64,000 nucleotides of DNA from Siphonodentalium dalli (lineage: Eukaryota > Mollusca > Scaphopoda > Gadilida > Siphonodentaliidae): contig CP136061.1 of the NCBI GenBank assembly GCA_032622095.1, forward strand, positions 262,664,077-262,728,076. Direction: 5' to 3'. A program made the translations under genes and the position numbers. How positions within the stretch are numbered: position 1 is the first letter of the stretch; the number at the start of each line of letters is the position of its first letter. Under the pieces are notes generated by a model. It worked only from the letters and a program-made list of their open reading frames with translations. It was not told the origin of the DNA and searched no databases. Positions 1 to 10,900 of the stretch are shown piece by piece.

Positions 1-2388
1 TAACACTGTTTAACTGCAGTTCATTAACTTAAAGTCTTAAACTAAATGAATATTTTCATTTGGGTCGCATAATTCACATTGATATCATGATGAATGATGA
101 TTCAAGTTCATTCAACAAATTGACAACAATAGCAGCTTGAAGGCTTGAAGCCTATTGAGTATTGAAGCCTATTGATGCAGAAATGCTTGTATTCCAATTT
201 CCAAATGGAATCAACATCTCAAATTATGATTTAGGAATACAAGAATTTCTGCGTGAATAGGCTTCAAGCTGCATCTTCTGTCTGACAGAACTAAGCCTGA
301 TTTACTAAAAATCCTTTCACTGGGAACAGATGTTCCAGGAATGAACAACAGAGACCTGGCAAAGTCTGCGAGATGTTTGTATTGTCTTTTATTGTTCTGC
401 CACCAAATGAACGGGCAATCTGTTGGTTCAATGGGATCTTCTTCAAGGTAATGGTCAGTTTCAAACTGTAGCACTGCTCTAAGTTCATCTTCATCTCCTT
501 TCGTTGGCTCCTTTTTCTTCGCCACTTTTTTTTTTAACGTAGCCCAGAAATCATGCTTAGGAACTGTCTCCTCTTTACCCTTTTCTGATACTGAGACTGT
601 GGAGGAAGTAGATGGAGTAGCATGAGTTATTTGAACTTCCTCAACAGACTCAACATTTTCCTCTGATTCTGAACATGTCTCTTTATCTTTGGTCACAAGT
701 TTGGTGTCTTTGTTACAGTGTGAAAACAGTTGGTCTAACAACATTTGTCTGGCAGTACATTTCAGATTGTCACATGAAAAGGCATGTAGTTTAAATCTGG
801 GATCAATACATGTTGAAACAGCATATAGTGCATTTTTCTCATAGTCAGGCCACCTGCTATTGATGTTACTTGTAACAGTTTTGCCAAAGTCATTCAATAC
901 AGAACAGGACAGTTCATCTATGACAGTGTTCAGAACTGGTATGATCATGGATGTGGTGGCAAACTTTGCAGACGAGAGCATTGTTGTTGCATTTTCCAGA
1001 GGTTTCAATGCCTTGACATATTCAGCTGCCGTTTTCCATTCAAATGCATTAAGATTTGGCAATTTAGCGATGGATGCAATTACTGCAGACAGAGGTTCTT
1101 TTTCTTGTACTAATCTTTCCATCATATAGTACGTCGAGTTCCATCGGGTTTCGCACTCTGTTTTTAGCTTATGTTCCTTCAACCCCATTGTTCTTTGCAT
1201 TTCTTTGAGTTTATGTGTGGCTTGAGAACTATGATGATAATATGTCACAATAGTTTTACACTTCGCTATTATTTTCTGAGTGGCAGGAAACTTTTTAAGA
1301 CTGTCTTTAATTACAAGTTGGAGGGTATGTGCGAAACAGTGCAGAGTTGTGAAATGAGATGGCAATAATTTTGCAGCAGCGACCATATTGGAAGCATTAT
1401 CCGAAACCACATACACTTTGCATTTTTTCCCTTTGTCCCTTATCCAGTTTTCAACACAATTTGTTAAATCCGTCGATATATTAACAGCTGTATGTGAGTC
1501 TGGGGTATGAGTAATGGCGAGACAATAATCCTTCAGTTCAAAATCAGAATTGAGAAAATTGCATGTTATGGCCATATATGCGTCATTCGCTCTGGAAGTC
1601 CAATGGTCAGTAGTTAATCCAAAGAATTCTGCTTGCTTTAGCTCCTCGAGAACTGATCGCAATTCACGTCTTGTTGGTGGCTTATAACACGGCTGAAGAT
1701 AATTTATAAGCTTGAGGAATCCTTCATCTTCTACGATTGACATAGGTTGATAATCTAGACAAATCATTTGTACTATGAGATTGTCTGATTGCAATCTTCT
1801 GGCATCTTTCTTATCCCAAATACCATGTGATCCCAAATATCCAGTTATTCTTCCTTGTTTCGTTTCTCTACTATCAGTTACAACAGATTCAGATTTCCGT
1901 TTTCTACATATAAGCCCAGAAGAAGTGGCGGTCTTTTCAACTTGAAGCTGACTCTCGCTTTCAATTTCAGTTTGTATTTCAACGAATTCTTTTTTGTGTT
2001 TTCTTTGGATATGTGACCGCAAGTTTGACGTGTTTCCGTGCTCCGCCGATATTTCTTTGATACATAATTTACAAGATGAAAGTTTATTATTTTTTTTATT
2101 GAAAAATCGTAGCCATTTGCTTTTCGTACTCGACATTATGAGAATTATGACATCGTTGTCGAGACGAGTTGATTTTTTCGAGTCACCTATCTCGCTTGGA
2201 AACGGAAGTCGATTAATAACTTCCGGCGGACCGGCGAGTATAATTTCCGACCGTCCCGCTGACCGGTGAAATACGGTCAGTAGTCAACCAAGAAAGATCG
2301 CCGATGACGGTTTTCTTCTAAATGTTCGGTTCGGTTTTTAGTGGTGGAGGAAACACCGAACTTACGGTAAAAACCGCCCAGCTCTACT
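1..2388 (-). mobile_element. hAT-superfamily DNA transposon, left end cut by window edge
   Basis: The element carries an intact hAT transposase on the - strand. Beyond the start codon lie 250 bp of GC-richer sequence ending near 2388; read on the - strand the end begins 'agagctgggcggttttta', the kind of short terminal inverted repeat seen in ZBED-type hAT elements. The matching other end would lie left of base 1, so neither the full TIR pair nor the 8-bp target duplication can be checked. Positions 1-210 follow the stop codon; 'aatttctgcgtgaataggcttcaagct' like words recur there (about 130-185 and 240-270), suggesting subterminal inverted repeats. Boundary at 2388 is approximate. Confidence 0.75.
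211..2136 (-). CDS. hAT family transposase with BED zinc finger (ZBED-like), apparently intact
   Basis: A single uninterrupted 641-residue reading frame from ATG (2136) to stop. Residues about 8-52 form a BED-type zinc finger with the C-x2-C pair (C22, C25) and a closing H-x4-H in RSHIQRKH. Around residues 172-195 (TTDHWTS) and 244-252 (VVSDNASNM) are the acidic motifs of the RNase H-like fold, followed by the C-x2-H motif in LHCFAHTLQL, the RWNSTYYM motif near 330, a charged Ser/Glu-rich linker near 470-540, and the C-terminal hAT dimerisation region (VPSERIFSKSGLVLSDRR, then LKPIHAEILVFLNHNL). Length fits the family's usual 600-700 residues. It would cut and paste its own element in the nucleus. 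Absence of stops or frameshifts suggests recent insertion; domestication as a host ZBED gene is the alternative, but the TIR-like end at 2388 argues for a transposon. Confidence 0.93.
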   Translation of the reverse strand: MSSTKSKWLRFFNKKNNKLSSCKLCIKEISAEHGNTSNLRSHIQRKHKKEFVEIQTEIESESQLQVEKTATSSGLICRKRKSESVVTDSRETKQGRITGYLGSHGIWDKKDARRLQSDNLIVQMICLDYQPMSIVEDEGFLKLINYLQPCYKPPTRRELRSVLEELKQAEFFGLTTDHWTSRANDAYMAITCNFLNSDFELKDYCLAITHTPDSHTAVNISTDLTNCVENWIRDKGKKCKVYVVSDNASNMVAAAKLLPSHFTTLHCFAHTLQLVIKDSLKKFPATQKIIAKCKTIVTYYHHSSQATHKLKEMQRTMGLKEHKLKTECETRWNSTYYMMERLVQEKEPLSAVIASIAKLPNLNAFEWKTAAEYVKALKPLENATTMLSSAKFATTSMIIPVLNTVIDELSCSVLNDFGKTVTSNINSRWPDYEKNALYAVSTCIDPRFKLHAFSCDNLKCTARQMLLDQLFSHCNKDTKLVTKDKETCSESEENVESVEEVQITHATPSTSSTVSVSEKGKEETVPKHDFWATLKKKVAKKKEPTKGDEDELRAVLQFETDHYLEEDPIEPTDCPFIWWQNNKRQYKHLADFARSLLFIPGTSVPSERIFSKSGLVLSDRRCSLKPIHAEILVFLNHNLRC

Positions 2389-2420
2389 ATTCATCACTTA
2401 TAAGATAAGATATAAGGAAA

Positions 2421-2818
2421 TATGTAATGGCTTTTTAATGATATAATAGGGGAGGATCTCACATGAGTTTCTATTTTATACGGAATTTATCCACCGAGTT
2501 CACTAAATTCGATTTGAGCTGAGGTTTACCGAGGCTCAAATAGAATTTAGAGGACGAGGTTGATAAATTACGTATAAAATAGGACGAGTGTGAGTTACCT
2601 TTTATCACATGATCAAATAAACCCGAAGCAACGCGAAATATTCATCGAAAACAACAATCATAAACTACAGCGATCGCAAGTTATTTGAAGAACGCTGTGA
2701 CGTCATCGCACGCGCTGATATTAAACGTGTCTATTACCGATAATTATGAAACTGCTTTTATGGCCAAATTATGTGATAAAAGGTAATATGTAATGGCATT
2801 TTAATGATATAATAGGGG
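2421..2818. repeat. Dispersed repeat family G, copy 1, flanked by 32-bp direct repeats
   Basis: The core (about 2457-2784) begins near 'tcacatgagtttctatttta' and ends 'ccaaattatgtgataaaa'. It is nearly identical to 62827-63145 in the same orientation. In this copy the core is bracketed by direct repeats at 2421-2452 and 2787-2818 ('tatgtaatggc' to 'ataatagggg'), which differ at only about one position. They are absent around the other copy, so they could be a long target duplication or a local tandem duplication. No coding capacity seen. Related sequence ending in the same 'attatgtgataaa' word occurs at 29432-29665 and 37850-38355. Confidence 0.7.
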
Positions 2819-3054
2819 TTTCATGTCATATATACAAATTTCATTTGGAACAATCATCACTGCCAGGGTTTCTTGCTGCCACTTGTCAATGGAAAAAATA
2901 ATTAAGATTTGGCAAAAGTTTTGGCAAGTTACTTTTTGATTCCTCAAGAAAGTTGAAAAATATTTGTCAATCAATACCATTCATTTGAGGAAACTCTTAC
3001 AATATAATTGTGTTAGTGGTGTTTTATAAGCTTTAGGAAAAGTTTACACCTCTA

Positions 3055-3458
3055 TTAACCCTTTACCCAACAAAACGGCCAAAACCGGCCAAATAAAGCT
3101 TCAACAGCCTAAAATATCTTCGGTCTGTCTCAATAGAACCATACCAATATGGATATCATTGGAACCGGCTCCTTGACCACATTGTGATAGTTACAGTTAT
3201 GCCATGTGCCAATGCATTCTCTTATATATGCGAGTCGACCACAGGTCGCCTCGCATATATAAGAGAATGCATTGGCCTAAAAAAAATCTTTTTTAAGCAC
3301 TTTTTACCGTTTTTTCTTACATTCTTTAACAATTTAATAATTTTTAATGTGTTAATTAAGCCAATGCATTCTCTTATATATGCGAGGCGACCTATGGTCG
3401 ACTCGCATATATAAGAGAATGCATTGGCATAGGGCCCTCCTGTTGGGTAAAGGGTTAA
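3055..3458. mobile_element. Family A MITE (TTAA-type), complete copy
   Basis: The element starts TTAACCCTTTACCCAAC and ends with the inverse GTTGGGTAAAGGGTTAA. After the left TIR comes a roughly 130-bp unique section ('aaagcttcaacagcctaaaa'), then two perfect-looking palindromes (about 3211-3273 and 3362-3427), each reading 'gccaatgcattctcttatat...gagaatgcattggc' around a 'gtcgaccacaggtcgcc' type centre, separated by an AT-rich spacer. No transposase. TTAA target choice is shown by the nested copy at 43962, so this is a non-autonomous piggyBac-like element. Confidence 0.85.
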
Positions 3459-3498
3459 GATGCAGTTAATGTGATAGCTTTAGATGGAGGGATTGCTC

Positions 3499-3963
3499 AT
3501 ATGTGACCCGCCATATCAAATCCAGTCATTAGTCGGGATTTTTTTACCCTGTGCCAATGCATTCTCTTATATATGCGAGTCGACCATAGGTCGCCTCGCA
3601 TATATAAGAGAATGCATTGGCCTAACAATTTTTTATCATTTTTTTTAAATAAATGTTTCTTACAATTTTTAGGACATAAAATAAAAAACATCCATTACCC
3701 TGCAGGGAGCCCCACGCATATATAGAAGCATATAGAAGAGTGTCGTCTGCTCATGTTTGTCTGGGGCTCTGTATGGGTGAAATTATAAAATTGTTAAAGA
3801 ATACAAGAAAAAATTATTAAAATTGTAAAAAATTGTTAGGCCAATGCATTCTCTTATATATGCGAGGCGACCTATGGTCGACTCGCATATATAAGAGAAT
3901 GCATTGGCACAGGGTAAAAAAATCCCGACTTACGACTGAATTTGATATGGCGGGTCACATATT
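3499..3963. mobile_element. Family A-double MITE: same palindromic core, different termini
   Basis: Terminal inverted repeats here read 'atgtgacccgccatatcaaa' and its inverse at 3942-3961, followed inward by 'gtcgggatttttttaccctg'. Inside are two copies of the same AATGCATTCTCTTATATATG palindrome found in family A, separated by a section with 'gagccccagacaaacatgag' (reverse orientation here). A second copy lies at 41969-42337. No coding capacity. Confidence 0.8.
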
Positions 3964-4162
3964 TATTGTGGTGGTGTTTACATAGCTAATCCTCTTTTGT
4001 TGCCATTCTTATGAATATTCATATTCAATATGCATATTCAAAGTGCATCACCTTTAATATACATCCGATGTTGTTCCAATATAAGCAGAACCGTTCTGTG
4101 TCAGTATTCGAACCCATGTTCAGACTGACATTCTTCCCAACTCTCGGTGAAAGAGCCTTTAA
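3964..4162. other. Unassigned AT-rich sequence
   Basis: Ordinary AT-rich sequence between two repeats. I see no exon, RNA gene or known repeat. The missing upstream exons of the ELAPOR-like gene are not recognisable here. Confidence 0.4.
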
Positions 4163-4667
4163 GGATGTCCCCGTAGCTGAGGTGGTTAGGTCGTGGAGCT
4201 CCGTGGTCCAGTGGTTAGCGCGTTGGACTTGTCTTCGCTGTCAACACAGCGAGGCGAGTTCGCGGCTGGCTGGCGGTCTGTTATGAGTTTCCACACAGCA
4301 GTGGCTTGGCCGACTTGAGCGATGTGCAATTGTTGGATTGCACACTGTTTGAATCTCGCGCCAAGTTGTGACCCTTGAGCAAGGTCGCTCGTACTGTGTC
4401 TGCTTTGCACCACCCATGCATTACAAGGGTACCTGATAATGAGCAGTGAAAGATCTTGTCAGTATGCTAGCCATATGGTATCCTCGCATACTCCCGGCTG
4501 TACCTCCCCCTGTCCCCGGGGAGCAGTAGATGGTTACTGAATGTTCAGGCTCATCAGGGTAATAATTGTAAAACTTTGAGCGCTTTGGGCCTCATGGGAA
4601 AGGCGCTTTACAAATGCTATACATTATTATTATGTCCCCGTAACTGAGGTGGTTAGGTCGTGGATAA
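4163..4667 (+). repeat. tRNA-derived SINE with about 33-bp direct flanking repeats
   Basis: The SINE body runs from about 4194 ('gtggagctccgtggtccag') to the 'attattattat' tail near 4632. The head resembles a tRNA: an A-box-like 'tggtccagtggttagcgcg' and a B-box-like 'gagttcgcgg'. The 3' part 'gagcgctttgggcctcatgg' and 'ggcgctttacaaatgc' resembles 3' tails of metazoan V-SINE-like elements. It is bracketed by 'atgtccccgtagctgaggtg...gtcgtgga' (4165-4197) and a near copy (4632-4665). A related copy without the insertion lies, inverted, near 61295-61380, so the SINE landed inside an older tRNA-like repeat. A second SINE copy, inverted, is at 53140-53613. Confidence 0.8.
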
Positions 4668-4812
4668 GATCAACGCAGTCTGGGCTAGACGACGTTATTA
4701 TCTGAACATTTACTAAAGGAACTACTTGTCAAAGGTTTAACATTCCTTGATTTTTCATTTTCATTCCAACAGTAAAATTATTGTTTCAATGACCTTTTAA
4801 CTTACTTTACAG

Positions 4813-4942
4813 ATTAATTTGAAATCAGGTTTCACCGTGTTCATCTGGAAAGTATTAGATTTGTTGAGTGATGATCCCACAACGGGTGAGGAGATAAGTA
4901 ACTCTAATGCTGCTGTCAAACTCAGAAATATTGAGATAAAAG
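4813..4942 (+). CDS. ELAPOR1/2: ELAPOR-like exon 1 of those visible (phase 0 to 1)
   Basis: The acceptor is 'ttactttacag', the donor 'ataaaag|gtaagt'. The exon encodes residues 1-43 plus the first base of a Gly codon. The stretch FTVFIWKVL followed by VKLRNIEIKG matches the family's 'V-L-x-W-R/K ... VRNI-x-I-x-G' stretch just ahead of the first Cys-rich module. It opens with a complete codon, so the preceding exon must end in phase 0; that exon was not found between 2390 and 4812. Confidence 0.88.
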
Positions 4943-7900
4943 GTAAGTCATATGGTGACCATATAAAATGGTGGAGTGTTATTATCGAGATAAAAGGTAA
5001 GTCATATGGTGACCATATAAAATGGTGGCAGAGTTATTTATCATCATCTTCTTTGTTAACCCTTCCATTAATGGAGCTTCCTGATTTATATAGATTTTTT
5101 TTCTGAAATTTTTCTATAAAAAAAAAATGCATATCGTTGTCTCAGAATGGGTTTTTTTCCTTCAAATTATTAATGTTTATACAAAGATAACCTAAATTGA
5201 ACATAGGACCTCCGGTGCGCAGTAATATCGGAAAAACGCTTGAATTAAGAAAAAATGCCTTTCCCAGGCAATCCAGGTAAGGATGAAATAAAATATTAAA
5301 ATTTTTTAAATGCCAACGGCTTGCCCCAAGCTATTTTGGCCATGTTCAGGGAGTTATGAATTGGAACACGGGTGACCAAACCCAATTGCATAAAACATTG
5401 TGTGATGGGGCACGTATGATTGGACTGTTCTAGAGGCTGTGTCACCATGTCCATTATTGTTCTATTGTCTGGGACTTTCCTTGGGAAATAGGGGCATCTG
5501 GTCACAGAGTGTTCCCCAGAATATTATTTACCATGTTTTTCTTGTTAAATATATACATCCAAATTGCAGTGCCCATTCTCTGCCAACATTGTTGAGATAG
5601 AGTTAGCATTCGCAACTGCCAGTCCAAATGACGGGTGGACGGGTCGCTGGCTGAGCCACATGTTACTGCAAACACAGGTCTTTTGGTGTGAGATAATAGT
5701 GTTGTATTTATGCATATTTCAGGTGTAGCATATACATCAGAATGTACGAAGTGTCGTAATGGTACATACAGCAGTGAGGGAGCTAAACACTGCAGTCTGT
5801 GTGACCCAGGATCATACTCCGGCAAAGGAGCCAATATGTGCACACCGTGTGACAAGGACAAAGAATACTCAGGTAGATAGTGGTTATATGCTCACACGTG
5901 TGACAAGGACAACGAATACTCAGGTAGATAGTGGTTATATGCTCACACGTGTGACAAGGACAACGAATACTCAGGTAGATAGTGGTTATATGCTCACACG
6001 TGTGACAAGGACAACGAATACTCAGGTAGATAGTGGTTATATGCTCACACGTGTGACAAGGACAACGAATACTCAGGTAGATAGTGGTTATATGCTCACA
6101 CGTGTGACAAGGACAACGAATACTCAGGTAGATAGTGTTTATATGCTCACACGTGTGACAAGGACAGAGAATACTCAGGTAGATAGTGTTTATATGCTCA
6201 CACGTGTGACAAGGACAGAGAATACTCAGGTAGATAGTGGTTATATGCTCACACGTATGACAAGGACAACGAATACTCAGGTAGATAGTGGTTATATGCT
6301 CACACGTATGACAAGGACAACGAATACTCGGGTAGATATAGACACATCACATCAAACATCGTAATCAAAAATCTTATCGAATGAGTTGCGGATGGCATCA
6401 GACTATTGAACAGTATCTATGCGTCAGCTGCAACGAGTTTGATAACAGATTCGATATTGTGATGTAATTTGTGTTCTGTATTTGTTCTACACCATTGTGT
6501 CAGATAAGTTCAATCCATGACTGTCACCTTCATTGATAAGATAGCTATTTCTATTGTAATTTAAGTCTGATGAATAATCAGTAATGATCGGGGCATCACC
6601 CAAAGCGGATTGTTGGGTGAATCTGTCAATGTCAACAAGAATAGTTCTGGCTTGTATGTTAATTATTTTGATTGGACTTCTTTATCTTTTTGCTACTAAT
6701 ATTGAGTTCTGATTGGTGCTACTGACGTCGAATCCCAGGGTTGGGTAATGAATACTCTACGAGAGGTCATCAGACCCACTATTTTATATGCGGGTATGTA
6801 GTTAACTCCAGACTCAGGTGTAAATCTGTCAAATCTAGAGTATTTTTAGAGTTATGTCCCTTGTCTCCTTTTGAATTAGGTTGGTTTATAAATGATATTA
6901 CTTCAGTTATTATTATCCAGAATTATTTAGATTATATATATATATATATATTGCACAAAGGCCTCCAAATATGGAGCTGGACATTTTCAGAATGAGGTCC
7001 ACAGAGGGCGAATTTAGTGATGTTACCACTCACAGCAGGCTAGTGTCACCAAATTCATCCTCTGGGGACCTCATTATGCAAGGCCTCATCTGCTATGGGA
7101 GACTTAGATACAGATTTAAGTTCCCAAATGGTTCACTTACAAATAGGTCCGTATTTAGGATTCCAACCAACCACCCAACAGATATTTTTTAGGTAAATTA
7201 AACTGGTTTTCGGCAGTCAACAAACCTGATTTATGGTCTAACTTTGCTATAATGCAGCTGCACCAAATGAGCAAACATAGATGCCAATGCTCAAAATTAC
7301 ACTGAAACAAGTTGCTCCAATTAAGGTATTTGTTGCCTATTTTCATTGTATGCTTAGAATCAGGTTCTTTAATAAGGCGACAAATATTTTACAATATTTA
7401 TGTCTCTGGAGATCTCAATCATAATCAGTTGCCGCATTGATGGCATTTCATTGGATAGTGGCGAAGCACCCGCATAATTTCATTGGTTTATGGCATAACA
7501 GATTACTTCACAAATCAGAGGTCAATGACGCAATGACAAGTTTCCCACGCATTGTCAAACTCAACTATTGTTGGAAAACTGAATACAGGTGATATATCCA
7601 TAACTCATTTTACTCATCACAATATAGTAGACATCATCTTTGAGTTCTTATCAGTCAACGATATTTGTGACTGATGATTCTTTCGCATCTTATTGTATTT
7701 GACTATTAAAATAGCCAGTGTCCGTCCGCCCGTCTGTCCGTGCATCCGTACGTGCGTCCGGAAATGGTTTCCGGATGATAACTTTAGTTTCGGTTATTAG
7801 ATCAAAAGCAAATTTCATAGGTGAGTTTATCAGATCAAAATACAGGTCAAGTTCCAATATGGGTTTGCTCCGCCCATTTTTCCGAGAGTTATGGCCCTTT

Positions 7901-10900
7901 TTTTTTACTTAGAATCTTGTAATTTTCTGGTTTCCGGATGATAACTACAGTTTGTTTGATCATATCTGCACCAAATTTGGAATGTGCGTTTATCAGTTCG
8001 AAATACAGGTCAAGTTCGAATATGGGTACAATCCACCCATTTTTGGTAGAGTTATGGCCCTTTTTCGACTTAGAATCCTGTCAATTTCTGGTTTCCGGAT
8101 GATAACTTTAGTTTGTGTGATCATATCTGAATCAAATTTAGTATGATAGTTTATCAGCCCAAAATACAGGTCAGGTTGGAATATGGGTTTGCTCTGCCCA
8201 TTTTTGTGAGAGTTATGGCCCTCTTACGACTTAGAATCCTGTCAATTTCTGGTTTCCGGATGATAACTTTAGTTTGTGTGATCATATCTGAATCAAATTT
8301 GGTATATGAGTTTATCAGCTCGAAATACAGATCAAGTTCGAATATGGGTACGATCCACCCATTTTTGTCTGGTTGCTTCGGATTTAGGGTCCTTGTTATT
8401 TTTTTCAGAAAAGCTGATGCCCCCAATGAAGCCACTTTTTCGGGGGACACTGTGGCCAGACGGCCTTTTATTATAACTATTTCTAAATACAACGATTCTC
8501 ACAAACATTTACTATGCCAGGAATGCACTCCATATATGGAAATGGTTTATTGCGTCATGTTGGGAATGCCGTGTCATTGTAGAAATGAAATATAATGGAC
8601 ACTTCTAGAGATGTTCATCCGTTAGGATTATCGACTGCTTTTCCAAGAGACTGGCTGGCTAGAATGCAAGTTTAGATTTTTGAGGGTTTTTTTTTGCAAT
8701 ATCAATAAAAACATTTAACTTGGGGGTTGAATTCCAATGCGGCAGGGCCCATGAAACAAGCAACTATTTTGTTTTGCCCAATATAATAATCATCTGAAAA
8801 GGGGGGGGGGGGCTGTTCAATCTCAAAATGTAAAGATGGTATATTGACTCCAATTTTTTTTACCTTCCAGAAAGAGGTGCCACCAAATGTAGACATCGAC
8901 CGTCGTGTACAGAAGACGATTATTATGAGTCGCAGTCAAAGTGTGATGCAAATGGAAAGGTAAATATATTATTCATCAAGCCAGCATATAACTTCAAATG
9001 GAAAGGTAAATATATTATTCATCAAGCCAGCATAAAACTAACTTCAAATGGAAAGGTAAATATATTATTCATTAACCCTTTACCCAACAAAGCGGCCAAA
9101 AACGGCCAAATAAAGCTGCAACAGCCTAAATTATCTTGGGTCTGTCTCAATAAAACCATGCAAATATGGATATCATTGGAACCGGATCATTGACCACATT
9201 GTGATAGTTACAGTTATGCCCTGTGCCAATGCATTCTCTTATATATGCGAGTCGACCATAGGTCGCCTCGCATATATAAGAGAATGCATTGACCTAAAAA
9301 AAAATTATAATTTTTTCTTACATTTGTTAACAATTAATATGTGTTAAGCCAATGCATTCTCTTATATATGCGAGGCGACCTATGGTCGACTCACATATAT
9401 AAGAGAATGCATTGGCACAGGGCCGTTTTGTTGGGTAAAGGGTAAAGCCAGCATGAAAACTTCAAACGTGCTCCCTATGGGAGACTTGCATATATAAGAG
9501 AATGAACTGGCCCAGGATCTTTAATGCTGCACCAGCACAGCTCCTGGCATGAAATACATATTGAATTGATCAATTATTGTCCTCAAATTATAATCTTAAC
9601 AATAATATATTTAAGACTTTTAAAATTCTAGTTAGTCAATCTATCCTTCATTTTCTGAAATATTAAAATGAGTTTGAAACTTATTCAAGTAACAAACACC
9701 TTCATTTACTAACTTTTTATTCGCCCTTTTAAAGAAAAGCCAGGGGCATATATTGCTACGGCCTAGCAATGCTCTTGTTAAGCTGTGGACCCCTTAGACC
9801 AAAACAAAAACTTCTGTTTCTGATAACATTGGGATAATTTTTCAGACAGGCAGAGTTTTTTTTTTTTTTTTTACAATGATTTTTTAAAACACTTTTCGGC
9901 CGTATGTGATATGATAGTGTAGTCATGGTCCCATGGAATATGGTATCTCAATGTGTATTGAAAATAAGCCAAGCATTGGATAAAAACATGTCCCTTAAAC
10001 TCATTCAATCTGCAGTAAGATCTCTACCATTGTCGAGCTAAATAACCAACTTATTTTTGGTCGTAATATTTAAATGGGTTGTCCGTTCGTCGTCCATCTG
10101 TCCATCGTCCGTCCGCTTTTGGTTTCCGGATGATAACTTTAGATTGAGTCGAGTGAACTGAACCAAATTTGGTATATTAGTTTACCACCCCAAAACACAG
10201 ATCAAGTTCGAATATGGGTTTCGTCCGCATAATTTTACCTGATTTGCGGTTTCGGATGATAACTTTAGATTCAATCAAGTGAACTGAACCAAATTTGGTA
10301 TATTAGTTTACCACCCGAAAATACAAGTTTGAATATGGGTTTCGTCCGCATGATTTTGACTGAGTTATGCCCCTTTTTCGTCTTAGATTTTACATGATTT
10401 GCGGTTTCGAATGATAACTTTAGATTGAATCAAGTGAACTGAACCAAATTTGGTATATTAGTTTACCACCCCAAAACACAGATCAAGTTCGAATATGGGT
10501 TTCGTCCGCATGATTTTACCTGATTTGCGGTTTCGGATGATAACTTTAGATTCAATCAAGTGAACTGAACCAAATTTGGTATATTAGTTTACCACCCGAA
10601 AATACAAGTTTGAATATGGGTTTCGTCCGCATGATTTTGACTGAGTTATGCCCCTTTTTTTACTTAGATTTTACCTGATATGCGGTTTCCAGGTGATAAC
10701 TTTAGTTTGAATCGAGTGAACTGAACCAAATTTGGTATACAACTTAAAATGTTTATATTTTGAGGTTTCTGATTGATAAAAAAATTTGGTATGTGAATTT
10801 TTCAATTAAAAATACCACACTTGAAGTTATTGTCCGCCGACCCAATGGGTTCGGAGGACTATTATAATCAGCACGCACGGACCCGAGGTTTCCGGATGAT

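Noticed and set aside
3211-3427. Peptides starting MHSLIY in many places as small genes
   Set aside because: They are translations of the palindromic MITE core and recur wherever it does.
4194-4270. Functional tRNA gene
   Set aside because: A- and B-box-like words are present but the sequence does not fold as a full tRNA and is followed by a SINE body and tail; a second copy at 53140 confirms a repeat.
2390-4812. Upstream ELAPOR exons (signal peptide and N-terminal domain)
   Set aside because: I looked for the family's N-terminal motifs and found none; the region is filled with MITEs and a SINE.
5898-6356. CRISPR-like array
   Set aside because: Units are directly adjacent and fully repetitive without unique spacers, in an animal intron. 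Same reasoning for the arrays at 20394, 22027 and 26627.
5759-6364. 201-codon repetitive + strand frame
   Set aside because: It runs through exon 2 in the wrong frame and then through the 51-bp array. The exon's real frame matches the ELAPOR family and joins neighbours in phase.
8143-8595. 150-codon + strand frame
   Set aside because: Lies in the family H repeat array; the peptide repeats because the DNA does.
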